DNA from: Dipetalonema caudispina
Taxonomy: Eukaryota; Nematoda; Chromadorea; Rhabditida; Onchocercidae
Direction: 5' to 3'
DNA length: 64,000 nucleotides
NCBI GenBank assembly: GCA_013365325.1
Contig: JABVXV010000203.1
Coordinates: 1-64,000, forward strand
The notes beneath the pieces are model-generated. The model worked only from the letters and a program-made list of their open reading frames with translations. It was not told the DNA's origin and ran no database searches. Positions 30,601-43,100 of this stretch are shown in pieces. The position numbers and the translations under genes were made by a program. Positions within the stretch are counted from its first letter, which is position 1; each line of letters starts with the position of its first letter.

Positions 30601-31873
30601 AATTATAATATAGTCGCATTTCACGGTATCCTGCTTTTGACTGTTCAACGACAATTTTGAAGAAGAAAGAGGGGGAAATCAAAAACATTAAAATGTTATA
30701 GAAATATTATAATGGTATTGAATCGTTGAAATTTTTGATTGGTAAAGGAAGAAGCTAATATTTGTATGTTGTGACCCGAAGATCATAGTATTGAAACTGT
30801 TATAATAATTGTGCAATTTGAAATTGACCCTTTGAGATATTATACATATATATAAACATATATATATATACATGCGAACATAATGTGATGGTCAATGCAG
30901 AAGCAAAAGTGTGACCAGCAAAAGAATCTAGTGGGATAAGTATGGACAATGGCTATTTGTGTTTGATTCCCATGTTGACATCAATTGTTCTTCTTTTCTT
31001 TTCTTCGATTATGCAACCATTTGGATACCTTCAATATTTGTTATATGATCATTTAGGATTTTTCATCTAAAAATTATATTGGTTATGGATAACTTATGCG
31101 ATTATTAAATCGTTAATCATTAGAATCCTTCACCAATCATTAAGATCTTAGGGATATTGATTGATTAGATCAATCATTAAGATCTTGGGGATAATGATTG
31201 ATTAAAATCTTATAACTATTATGCAATGATTATGTAATCCAGTTAAAACTTAAAGATATGCCATGTGTGTTTATCATTTTCTTGTTATGAAATGTACATG
31301 AATAAAATGAGAAGTTATGAAAATTTGCATGGAATGAGGAAATTTGCATAAGACGAAACAAATTCATTTTGATCATTCGGAATACGCTTTAACAATATGC
31401 ACCTACTTATATTCCAAATTATACAATTAAGAAACTTATTGTTTTTTTGCATGGTTGTAAGGAATGAAATGGGTGCATGCGTAATAAGTAAGGGTACTTA
31501 GGTCGTACATGATAAGTTCAAGTATTTTGCATAAGATAATTGTATAATCTACAATTTCCGTACCAATACCAAATATTCTTAATTATAATGTTAATGGTTT
31601 GATTGTGACGGAGTTAAATGGAATAATGCAATATTTGATCTTTACTAATTAGCTAATCGAACCACCAATTAATAAATTGAGTACAATAATACCGGAAATG
31701 CTTTTTGCCAAAGATATTATGCAAATTTATGTTTCATGAAATTGCTGGAATAGATTTCATTAAAACTAGAATATTTGAATTTTTCTCTTTCGTTCTCTTC
31801 CTTTCCGAAAAAAAGAGCAGATAAAATTTCTTTTTTTTTAAAAAAAAGAATGACTTGTTCTTTTTAGATATAA
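30601..31873. other. Intergenic, upstream of the kinase gene
   Basis: No exon seen. It contains the duplicated 37-bp unit described separately and a short run of TATA dinucleotides near 30845-30870. Confidence 0.5.
31134..31207. repeat. 37-bp direct tandem duplication
   Basis: 31134-31170 and 31171-31207 both begin CAATCATTAAGATCTT and then read AGGGATATTGATTGATTAGAT or GGGGATAATGATTGATTAAAA. They differ at about five positions. The core CATTAAGATC is also similar to parts of the 28-bp repeat at 24183. Confidence 0.8.
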
Positions 31874-34800
31874 ATGGATACGACAGAAAGAAGTTCAAAA
31901 CTTGACGCTGAAGTAATCATTACCGAAAATATTTCTCCTCGAAGTAGTTTTATTGATTTTAAAACTGATAGAGGTTCTGGTAGTGCAAAATACGATTTGA
32001 ATTACAAAAAAACTAAAATTGATGAAAGTCATATGCCTGTACGACTGCGTGGGAAGCTATGGATGTTTAAGAGAGCAATTGGAGAAGGTAAATTGAATTT
32101 AACCGTATTTTCATCAATTTTTCTTACTCTAATAATCCTTATCACTGTACTATTTTTCATTATTCATTGCAAACAATTTTTGATTTCATACAACTAATCT
32201 AAAACAATCCAATCTTGCAATTTAATCTGTAATACATCTAATTTACAGTATAATTTGCAATAAAATCTACAGTATAATTTACAATAATATTAGATCTACA
32301 GTATAATCTACAATTTATCTAATTTACAGTGGTCAAATGGATATTATTCATTACGTAAAAAATGACAGTAACATTGTAAGAAAAAGATTCTATTATCAGT
32401 GATTAAGAAGTTCATAAACATATCATTTGATAATTCTAAAAGAATTGCTTATAGTTTTCTCTACCAGGATTAAAGGATTCACAACAAAAAAAAAAAAAGA
32501 AAGAATAAAATTTACTTTGAAAAAAGCTCAAAAGAAAAGGGTACAAATTGAAATTACATATATTCTATTAATATTTCTATTTTTAAGAAATTTTTCTGAT
32601 GTGAAATCTCCCCTTAACATTTTGGAAACAAAGTTTTTTTCTTCCAATTTTTAATGAAGAATTGAATTGAAAATTTAAAGGACCATTTTATTTCATAAAA
32701 ATGATTCCTTTAAAATTTCGCAACGATAGTTCCTTATTGCTAATTTATATATTTCTATGAAATATGTAACTTTTTTTCCTTTTTTTTTTGCAGGAACTAA
32801 TTTTAAAACGTATCTTGCAACAAGCAATAATGGAGAAATATTTGCAATTCGAAAAAATCGTAAGCAAGATCAAAGTACGGAAGTTTATGAAGATGATGAA
32901 AAAGCTCAGAAAGACATTGCTGATTCTATGAGGTTGCAAGTGGAACTGGTAATCCAGTACTCGATAATCATTTGATAACAAAGTTTCATTCAATAATTTC
33001 ATAAATGTCTCGTAGAATTTCATTTAATAATGTATAATTTTATTTAATAATTCACTATTTAATTAACAATTTAATTTAAAGCGATTTGATTAAGCTAACA
33101 ATTAGTTCCACGCAATAAATGAATATTTAATAATGGTTCATAAAATAATATTTTGAATGGAAAAAAAATTATTTAGGATTTAGAAATGATGAAACTCATC
33201 GGTAAACATTCAAATATTGCTGCACTGATCGGTTTTCGTCAAGTAGGCCCATGTTGGGAGCAATTTATGGAATATGTCGATGGTGGATCACTGTTTGATT
33301 ATATAAATGAAAATTATATCAAAAGTGAGAATATTGTTACAATTTTTAAGGAATAATTTACATTTAAAAAATTTGCAATTTAATAACCTTCTACTGATAA
33401 GTTTAAAACTTCATTTTTTTAAATTTAATTCGATATTTCAGCGTAATTTTAGCATAATATACATATAATATAAATTTACCTTTAATTGAAGAAAATCAAC
33501 TGTTGGAAGTGGAAAAAGCGCAATCATTCTTTAGTGATCTATTGAGCGCAGTGGAACATATTCATGGCTTAAGAATTGCACATATGGATATCAAACTTGA
33601 AAATTGTCTCATTACGAAAAATGGTATAATTTAAAGTTAGAAAATTTAATGGTATAAATTGAGGCATTTTATAAAGTTTTTGAAAAAGTCAGAATGAAAT
33701 TATACGCGTTTTAAATTATTTGTAGTTTGATTACATCTTATTAAAATTGTACTATACATCAACGGAAATATTTCAATTTAAATTTTTATCATAATTAGTT
33801 AAATTTCAGGTACTGTTAAATTAACAGATTTTGATGAAGCAAGATATTTCATACCCAATCTTGAAGTTCCTTATCCGGTATATTTCACTTTATCATACGC
33901 TGCACCTGAAACATTTGCGAAACGATACCGGTATGCACCGTTCATTGTCATTTACGGATTAAAACTTTCCCATTATAGTGATTCATTTGGATGAGGAGGA
34001 ACATTTTAATTATTTTTAAATTTTAAATATAGTTGGTGTATGATGAAAAGATCTTATGATAGAATTTAAAACGTCGGAAATTTGCATAATTCTCATAAAT
34101 TTTGGGAAGATTTTCCTCTCGATAAGAAATAAAAAATTTTGTGAAATCAATAAATTTTATGGAGTTATGCAAATTCCCGGAGTTAAATAACAAAATACTA
34201 AATTCGTTTAATTTTCCTTCTTATTATCATCTATCATTATTCATAATTCATTTTAATTTTATTGTCATGCAGGCCAAATTGTGCGGATATTTGGGCATGC
34301 GGTATCTTTTTGTATTTTTTGCTACAGAAACGTTTTCCATGGAGTGTTGCAAATAGGTGAATTTTTATTCTTTTTGATTATTGATTATCAAATATTTGAA
34401 AAGCTTGCATATAAGAGAAATATGATGTCGTTAATTTTAATTATCAAAAATTGCATTTTTTTCGAAACTATCGTTCAAACTTTTTTTTTTAAAAAAAAAA
34501 AAAGATTATTTTTGTAGTAAGAAAGATGGTGTTTACCGAAAATGGTCAAAAATGCATGATAAGAGCCTATTGTCAAATTTTCCGGAATGCTATGCATGTG
34601 TTTCAGGTGAGTTAGCAAACATAGCATGAATGGATGCGATTATTTGCATCGATATATATTGCAAATTTTGATTTTAAATTTCAAATATTTTATTATGAAG
34701 ATTTGCGAAGGAAAAATTTATTTAATTCCAATTGTAAAACTAATTGATTTAAAAAAAAAATCGGCAATTTTTTTGCTACCAAATTCAAACCATTGTAGGA

Positions 34801-35044
34801 AAAAATAGGAGTTGCTTTTAGATCAAACGAGTATAACTTCTTTATCACTAAATTAATTATTAATTACAAATTATCTACCAAAACTATGCCATCAATTTAT
34901 GGATAAAAAAATAATTTATGATAGTGGAAATATTTTTTTTTTTCAGATCTTCTGATGAAAATTTTAAATGTAAATGTAAACGAACGAGCTACATTGGAAG
35001 AAATGCGAACGCATGCATGGTTACAGAATCAAAGAAAATGTTGA
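31874..35044 (+). CDS. CHK1-like protein kinase, catalytic motifs altered
   Basis: Eight exons, 31874-32087, 32794-32948, 33177-33324, 33492-33623, 33810-33930, 34273-34356, 34518-34606 and 34947-35044, join in phase to 346 residues. About 65 N-terminal residues precede the kinase fold. Visible motifs are a glycine loop IGEGTNF, MEYVDGGSLFDYI, the catalytic loop HMDIKLEN, TDFDEARYF in place of DFG, YAAPE, ADIWACGIFL and a C-lobe end RATLEEMRTHAWL. The order and spacing fit the CHK1 branch of CAMK kinases, but the regulatory tail of true CHK1 is absent. The beta3 Lys appears to be Arg (FAIRK), HRD is HMD and DFG is DFD; both key Asp residues remain. It may be a weak or dead kinase. The ATG lies seven bases after TTTTTAG, a likely trans-splice site. 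An AATAAA is at 35180-35185. Confidence 0.85.
32243..32332. repeat. Short degenerate repeat in kinase intron 1
   Basis: TACAGTATAAT recurs at 32244, 32268 and 32297, followed each time by TTGCAA-, TTACAA- or CTACAA-like sequence, and TAATTTACAGT appears at both ends. The spacing is loose (24 and 29 bases). Confidence 0.5.
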
Positions 35045-36035
35045 CAAAAAAAAAAAAAAAAAAAAAAAAAGATAAAACAGATTTAAATAAAATGAATCTG
35101 AACTGTATCAATAACTTTCAAATGAAAAAAGAGGAAAAAAAAAAAAGTTTAGCAAAAAATATTTTGTAATAATTATAATAATAAAATGATATACTTTTTC
35201 CCTACAATTTTTCATTCATTTTGTAAACAATTCACACTTTATTTCTTTTTTTTTTTTCCCAAAAAATTTTTTTTTTTTTTTGCTGTGAATTGATTATTTG
35301 TGGTATTTTTTATTTCACTTGTATTCCTAATTTGTTGATAGCTTTCCTTGTATTGTTAGAATAAATGGTGATAAAATTTAGTAAATCCATCTTTTTTGTT
35401 TCAATATTGGATAATTGATTAGATTGATGCAAATTATGAATGTTAGATTTTAATTATTGAATATGCCTCGGAAATTATTTCAATGCGGACAATTTGTTTG
35501 TTTATTTCATTGAACTTTTTAACATAAGCTGTAAATAATCAATCATATAATGAAACAAATAATGGTATATTAAAACATAATAACCATCGAATAATTCTTG
35601 ATCGAATAACGTTTGATTTATATTTGTTAATCTAATTTATCTAAAATTTAACTTGATCCAGATAGTTATGAAATGTTCGTGATATCGGAGTAAATCATGT
35701 GGTTAATATAATGATCGAGAGAGAAAAATTTTTTATAATATTAATTATAGGATTATAGATTTATGTTTCTGATTGGGCATGCAGAAATATGTTTCATGTA
35801 TGTCACTTGGCAGAATTTGTAAAAGTTCATTTGAATATTAGTGAGAGGTTATTAATTTGAATAGAAAAGTTTGCTTGAAAATTAAACATAACTTTTATCT
35901 TTTGAAGACAATTTTAGTGAGTAAAGATTAGATTAGCGATAGGAGAAAGATTATAGTAAGCTTGTTTTTTAATTTTAAATAAATTTATTAGTTTATTATA
36001 TATTTTTTATATATAAAATTATAACAAATTCATGC
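35045..36035. other. Intergenic between the kinase and the sucB fragment
   Basis: Poly-A and poly-T runs near 35047-35070 and 35245-35282, then AT-rich DNA without supported exons. The left border of the bacterial-looking fragment cannot be placed more closely than upstream of its Shine-Dalgarno-like motif. Confidence 0.5.
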
Positions 36036-36192
36036 AGAAGGTTGTTTTATGAGTAAAGTTATAAAGATTAGAGCACCGGAAATTCTTGGTGGTGAATCGG
36101 TTACAGAAGGTATAGTTAAAATGAAGAGAAATATTGGCGAATCAATAAAAGTAGATGACTTAATTTTTGAAATTGAAACTGATTCGTACTGA
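36036..36192 (+). pseudogene. sucB: Wolbachia-like sucB fragment (lipoyl domain of 2-oxoglutarate dehydrogenase E2)
   Basis: An ATG at 36049 opens 47 intronless codons that read as the start of an E2 lipoyl domain: MSKVIKIRAPEILGGESVTE, then VKMKRNIGESIKVDDLIFEI and ETD. The normal next residue is the lipoylated Lys; here it is SY and a stop. A Shine-Dalgarno-like AGAAGG (36036-36041) lies seven bases before the ATG, as in a bacterial gene. Downstream to about 36290 scattered similarity to a decayed continuation is possible, in shifted frames. The full E2 protein has about 390-420 residues, so only a tenth is present. The nematode's own mitochondrial enzyme has a different motif (AES rather than GES) and introns. 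The simplest reading is an old nuclear transfer from the Wolbachia endosymbiont; it cannot make a working enzyme. Confidence 0.72.
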
Positions 36193-36304
36193 AATGCTAT
36201 AATAATTTCTGCGAAAAATAATCGAATAACAAATGACAGTACATAAAAGAAAGAATTTGAAGAATAAATTCTGAAGAATATTTCCAAAAAAAAAAAAAAA
36301 AAAT

Positions 36305-36375
36305 CTTTTTCCAGTCAAAATAATGTTTAATACATAAATATTCTGTATTGAACATTATTTTGACTGAAAAAAAAA
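36305..36375. repeat. Inverted repeat beside the sucB fragment
   Basis: Arms 36312-36334 and 36344-36366 are complementary over 23 bases with one mismatch; the left arm starts CAGTCAAAATAATGTT. The loop is nine bases. Poly-A tracts lie outside both arms (about 36284-36303 and 36367-36379). It could be a terminator-like hairpin, a remnant of a Wolbachia palindromic repeat or a small MITE-like element. Confidence 0.8.
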
Positions 36376-36379
36376 AAAA

Positions 36380-37100
36380 GCCTCAATAACTTGTAAAATT
36401 CATTTCACTAATTTGAGTAAACATTAAACAACAACTAAAATGATAAACTGTCATAGTTTAAATTGCTAAAGATTACAACAACAGTAGCAGCAAACTTCAA
36501 GAACGAAGAAAGTCTACAAATTAACTTTTATCATGCATAAGCTTAAATTTTAATATTCAAATTGTCAACAAAAATTTTTGAAATAATCTTGGAATTAGTT
36601 TGAATAAAAATTTGCATGCATATAAAAACAATTACTTGAAATTAGTTTATTATTATTATCTTATCTGAAGTACATTCCGGTTGTTTCCAATCAGTATATG
36701 TATGTCTGCGTAGCAATATCTCCCAACTATTCCGTTGTTTGAAGTAATATTTTTGTTTCGAATATTTAATTAGTGGAAATTTTCATTATTATATTTCTTT
36801 TCAGGATTTTTCCTTAAAATTTTCAAGACTTTACTCTTAACTGTTTACAGGCAACTGCTTACAAATATAATTATTATTTGAGGATAGTTATTGTTTGTAA
36901 GAAGAGAAAATTAAAAAAAATTTCTTCACAAAATCTTTTCTCAAACATTTCTTCTAAAATTTTGCAAATTTTCAAGCAAAATTTCTCTTCTTATTTTATA
37001 TATGTTGAAGAATTGGTTGCGAATGATAATTCATTTCAGGAAATTTTTGAATGTCTTCACATGATTAACGACAGTGACTAATCTTTTGGAAGTGCTGAAA
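36380..37100. other. Intergenic and 5'UTR of the PDZ gene
   Basis: No exon is seen up to a TTTCAG at 37034-37039 followed by about 60 bases before the PDZ gene's ATG, which may be its trans-splice acceptor. An open frame ending at 37081 crosses that acceptor and is not accepted. Confidence 0.45.
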
Positions 37101-40100
37101 ATGCAACGATTCAATTCAACGAATCGTGGAGACGAACGACAACGATTACGGATTGGAAGTCAACTACCGGAAGAATTCTATGATTATCTTGACCAACGAA
37201 GTTAGAATTTATTTTTAGATAAATGAACTCTAAATTTGTAATGCTAAGATCGTTAAAAGCATTTTTAGTATGAGTTCAACTTGACATTGGAATTAACACT
37301 GAATGCAAATAGCACATTCGCGCAATCTTTGATCTGAAAATGAAAAAAGATTTGTTTTGGGGACAAAGGTTACGAATAGTTTTGGATACAGAAATGGAAA
37401 TATGTACTGCATATATCAACGAGAAGTGTATCATATATGAATAAGGAAGACTTGTCCTTTACCTTAAGTTTTGCCATCCGAATATCACAATTCCGGCTGC
37501 CTTCAGACGAACCGAATTACTCTCAGTAAGTAGTACCGACCGGATTTGATCAATCGTAACAAAATGATGCTACAATAGAGAATGATTTTGAAAGAGGTTT
37601 AGAGATTTATGCAAAGATTTATAATAGTGTTGTATTATGCATTGATTATGTGAAATAGTTGTGTAATGAAATGGAAAGATATTGGAAAATAGCATTTTTT
37701 TTTTTTAAGACAGGATTAATAAGGAAATGAGAAAAAATCTATCAAAAAATATAACTTTTTCAGTAACTGAAAGTAAAAAAAAAAAAAAGAGAGCACGATG
37801 AATGAAGAAGGACTAGAGACAAAGTGAAAATTTATGATATATGATGAGATGAGAGAGAAAGAAAGAGTGAAAAGATAGCAAAATAGTTATACATATAATC
37901 TTTGTAACAAAGATCGATAGGAGAAAAAGAAATTTTCATTTTTAATGAATAATTTGTCTGGAAGCAGACGAAAGAGTGAATGTCACGAGTGTGTAAAGAA
38001 TGGAAAAGAGTGAGAGGAAAAAATTATGATAGTATAAATTTTTGTTAGGTTAGGTAAGATGACGAATGAAATGGATGAGAAAAATTAATGGAAATTTTAT
38101 TAATTAGATTGAAAATTATACGTCTACTAAAATATCGTATTGTTTCTACAATATTTTATTGTAATGGATTACATCAATTAAGTAAGCAAAAATTGATAAA
38201 TGATATCAAAAATTTTTTTTTTTTTGATATGTAAAATTTAATATTATTATAATTTTTCAGATTTGGTACACAACGATCGTTTTCTGAAACGTTTCAGTAA
38301 ACGATTACTCAATGCTATTAGACAACCGTTGTTGAGACGTAATCGATCAAACGTTACGTTGTTGGATTCAGAGATTGAATCAAATTTTTCATTGGGTATA
38401 ACACCTAAACGTGCATTTTCATTGCTTAATCAACGAACATTATTATCAAAAAAGGTACTAAGATATTTTCATGAAAATACTAATTAATGATTTTTTCGTT
38501 GATTGAAATTAATCGATTGTTGAAAGGAATGATTTGGTCAACTATATGATTATTGGTAGAGAAAGAATTCTTGATCATGAATGACCGTGTAGTTCTGGCT
38601 AGTTATTTTTTAGCTAAATAAAATGTTCATTATTGAATAAAGAGAGGATAGGATAGATTGTCGTCGAAATATCATAAATTAACGGAATCGACGATCGTGT
38701 TAATATTCAGATCTTCCACAGTATGATAGATGACTTTTAGTAGTGATTATTCAGTAAGTTGAGAAAACTGTACGATGTTTAGATTACAACAATTCTATCG
38801 CATATTGGCTATCATCGCAAAGTGGGAAATTCGTAATCGTTTGAATATTGATCTTTTAGGGAAAGATTGGATAGATTACAGTTTCATTTCAATCGTAATG
38901 CATGTTATAGTAATTGCACGTTGAATCCAAATAATAGGAGACAAAGCTAAGACAATTAGCAGTTGCTATCCTAGCATGTATCATCTATCTAATTATGCGT
39001 AATTTTTTTTATGATTTAATAGATTTGAAGGATATTTGTGTAATCAAATCGTTTTCTTTCAGAACAATTCAAGCAGAAAAAATTCTTATATGGAAGATTT
39101 GAAATTGACCAATGGAATGCTTTCAGAGGAAGTAAGCTTTTAGTACTTGTGGTTCGTATCTTTTCGCGGGTTGATATGGTGGGGTTACTGGGAGTGGAAG
39201 GACAAAAAGAGAGCATAACAAAAGCGGAAAAGGTGGCAGAGTGATAAATAGGGTTGTTTATTCGAAAAAGGGAGAGAGTGAAAATTAAGATTGTTTATTT
39301 GCCTTTGATAATGGTACGTTCGTCGGAATTACAATGTTTTAGTGTGATGCAACCGGTGATGATGTATTGTTGCATGGTGAAGGAACGGCGATAATAAGAT
39401 TGGAAAAAGAAAATGGTGGTATGTTAAACTTCCGAATTTTGATTTTCCAGTTCCATGTTTCCCGGTAATTGAAATGTATTTGGTTATAATTTTTGTTACT
39501 TCTGATATTATTTTATTATAAACTTGGCTTTTCAATCCTCATTAATTTTCAAAAATTATGACTTGTAATTTCATTATAATTCGATCGGGAACGATATATG
39601 TTTATAATGTTTTACTTCACGTACAATCTCCACTACGTAAATTATAGGCTTGGTATGTACATTAAAATGCTTTATTCTCAATTCATAAAAACAGCTTGTA
39701 TGGTTTGGGATATTTAGAATTTGGTTTTAATATTGTTGGCGGTAAGGACCAGGAATACATTCCTGGCGATCCTGGTATATTCGTTTCAAGGATCCGAAAT
39801 GGTGGTTCCGCTTCGCGTGAAAGAAGACTACAGATCGGCGATCGTATCATTTCCGTAATTTTTAAGTTTGAAAAGTTGGGGAAAGTTGGGGAAACTTTTT
39901 TTTCAGTTTCCTTGATCTTGAAATTTAAGATATAACACTTTGCAGGTGAATGGTGTACTACTTTCTGGTAAAACACATGATGATGCTGTACAAATTCTGC
40001 ATAGTACTAAGGGCAGTGCAGTGCTCGTGATCGAACAGAATGCTGAGTCACGAGTTTTGAATGTACAGTTTTCTTCTAGTTCAAGGATTTTTCAAGGCTG

Positions 40101-43100
40101 CAAATTTTTGATCCTGATTTGTTTTAAACATAAATTTTGGGACTTTCATCTATTCAGGTCGTATTTCTTTTTTTGTTGAACAGTTTATTCAGTCCTAACA
40201 CGCCAGCAAAAGAAGTCTGTAGTAGAAATACAAAGTACGTACTGGAGTATGAAGTGATAATATCATCTTTCTAAAATATCTTGCTTTATCAAATGTAGCA
40301 TGTTGATAATGCTAGCAGTTAACTGTCTTTCATAGCTGGAACAGTTTTCGAATTATTCTCATTGATTTACTTATCAATATTTCGTTGTTTAATACTTTCA
40401 CGGAAATTTTTGCGGCATAAAGGTTGTCAGTGGGAGTCTGCGAAAGACCAGTTTTATTAGTAGATTGGCATTATCAATCAAAAATATTGTTGACGATCAT
40501 TTTTTTTCGAATTTCATATGACTTAAGTTTACTATGCCTTATTCGATACTTCTAAGATATTCCTTCAAGTTGCCTTACCGTTTCATTCTGTTGCAGAAAG
40601 TTAAGTGCTTTTTTATTGTTACCATACTCAAATTTTTATATTCCAGCACTGTAGCTAAATTCAGTTCGTTGTTGTTTGCAGTGCTTCGGAACTTATTGGA
40701 GTGGGGGTATACAAGGCTTGTTTTGAATCTCTCTTCTTTAAAGGCCTCTTTTGAATTATCTTGAAATTTAACTAAATTTATTTGTTGGGGTGTCATTGAG
40801 AAGGGAACGGCGTGCATGTTGCATGCTCTCTTTTACTTATACATTAAAGTTTATTGGACTGATATAAGAAGGTAGATAAAGAATAACAGTTGAAGTAAAT
40901 TCATACTTTAGATTAAGGAATTAGTTATGCTTTTCAGCTAACCTGAAATAAAATTCTTACAGTGAGAATAGTCAATAAAGAATGTTCTCTAAACGAATTC
41001 ATTTCAAGTAGGAAAAGAAGTTTGAAAGTTGGTTTTGATTTTTTAGCTATGACATAATCACTTATTTTTTTGCCTAAAGCTTTCTTGTTCAAAGCTTTAA
41101 AGTTACTAATTTTTTCTGAATATTTTTGAAGTGGAAATCTCGTTTAAAACAATTTTAGTTTACATATGTTTCGTTTTTCCTTCCATTTATCTATACTGTT
41201 TTGCGCAGTTAAACGTCAGCTGTTAGAAGGAGCTTGATAATTGTTGACGATAGTTGTTGTTCTGCTATTTATTTTCAAAATCTATAGCTAACAGTTAAGT
41301 TTGCCATGGTTCAGATCGTCAGATTTTAGACGATTAGATTATGGCAACAATTTTTCGATAATCTTGGAACTTTTAGAAACACAACCTAGTCTATTTTTAT
41401 ATTTTAGAATCATTTTCATTTGTTTATAAGGTAAATATATCAGGTTCGGTCGGAAATTTGCTGATTCGTTAATTGTTTAATTTGATTGTGTTGTGACACA
41501 ATTACTCGAATTTATCAAAGATTTCGATTACACTACTAGGAGACAAATGATGTAGCTTGAAGATGTCACAGAGTACTAAAGAATTATTTTTTAAAACTAG
41601 CAGCTACTATTAGGTATTGAGGAAAGAAACTTGGATGAGCAAAACTATTGGATCTTGTAGTACATGGGATCTTACCTTTGATTATGGGATTGTATTTAGG
41701 ATGAGATCCTTAGAGTTTTCCCACATTAGACGTTTCATTTTTCCCTGCAGAAAGATTGCCATTTGAAAAAAGAATTCGTGTCTAGTATTCTGCAAATTTT
41801 ATTTACTTGTATTTAAAAAAATGTCATTTTGGTTGGTTTTTTTCTAGAAGGTTTTCAAGATTTGAAGCTGCTAGGGTTTTACAACATGTTCCAGCGTTCC
41901 CTGTGTTTTTACATTTTCTGATTTCTGGTCTATTTTGCTCTCCTCCTTGTTTGATTTTCAGGTAATGAATTCAAAAAAATTCTCCCTGCAGTTTTTTCTG
42001 TAATTCATGTTGTAGTGATTCACTTGATTTTCATCCAGCTGTTATGGCCAGCAGTTAATTTAATATCGATTTTTAACCATTTAGCATGCTCTCATCTCAG
42101 TTTATTGATTTCCATTTCCAGAAAGAAAAAGTGTAAATCATTATCTCTTATTTGCTGTTAATCATTGTCTAGCACTGTATTTTTGACTTTTAACTGATTT
42201 ACTAAAAGACAAAAAAGATGTTTAATCGTAGGAAAGCAGTGGATTATCAACTGCTTTATTTTCTTTGCTGCAGAAACCAACCGAACTTTCGGGTGTCTCA
42301 AGCTCAGATGAAAGTACGTCATCATTGAAAGGTGAACAAAGGAGCTTGTCTTCTAATCAACTTGCAACTATGTCGTCTGTGAATGCGAACGTGTCACGAA
42401 TCATGCCAGAATCAGTTGAAATGAAGAAGAAAAGTGCATTGTTATCAGCTAATGAAGGTAATGAATAACTTCTTGAAATTAAAGATTTAAATCGAAATTA
42501 AACTTCTCTTTTCTCAGGGCAGTGATATTTCTCATGGGTTTTAGTTTTTCTTTTGAGTCTTTAATCTGTTTCGCTCCCATTTCTTCAATTCCTTCCGTCT
42601 TTTGATTTAAAGCGGAAGGCTGTTTAGTAGGTTCTGTTTTTAGTAGTATATTCAGCATCTAATTCAGCAAATACTGATTATATAAGTGGCAAACACATGA
42701 CGAAAAATGAAGCAGAAAACCGAAATGAAGTAAATTCGACGAAACATGAACGAATGTTAGATGTTCTATCAGTTACAACGGCATCGCCATTTACGCGTTA
42801 GTTTTCACTTTTAAGTTATTTCTTAATTTTCAAATATTTCAGGTTTTGTGAAACTTTGTATCTTATTCTCTCCCATTTTTCCCTCTTTTTCGAAGTAAGT
42901 ACGATCAAAGTTTCATAATTTTTAAAATCCAGTCACCGAATTATTGCCATATCTCTTGTTATATGTCGCATAGTCAGTTGTTTGTCTTTTTGGTATCGAT
43001 TTTTTTTCAAGTGTAATTTCAAACTATTAGCTTGTAATGCAACATTAAATTGGTCACCATAAATAATAGTATCTATTTCCGGGGGCTTCTAGAAGCCATC

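Noticed and set aside
36030..36287. Minus-strand open frame opposite the sucB fragment
   Set aside because: It is the antisense of a recognisable lipoyl domain and has no features of its own.
40193..40243. Possible extra exon in intron 6 of the PDZ gene (AG acceptor, GTACGT donor)
   Set aside because: In the phase 0 required between exons 6 and 7 it meets a TAA at once; other phases do not fit the flanking exons.
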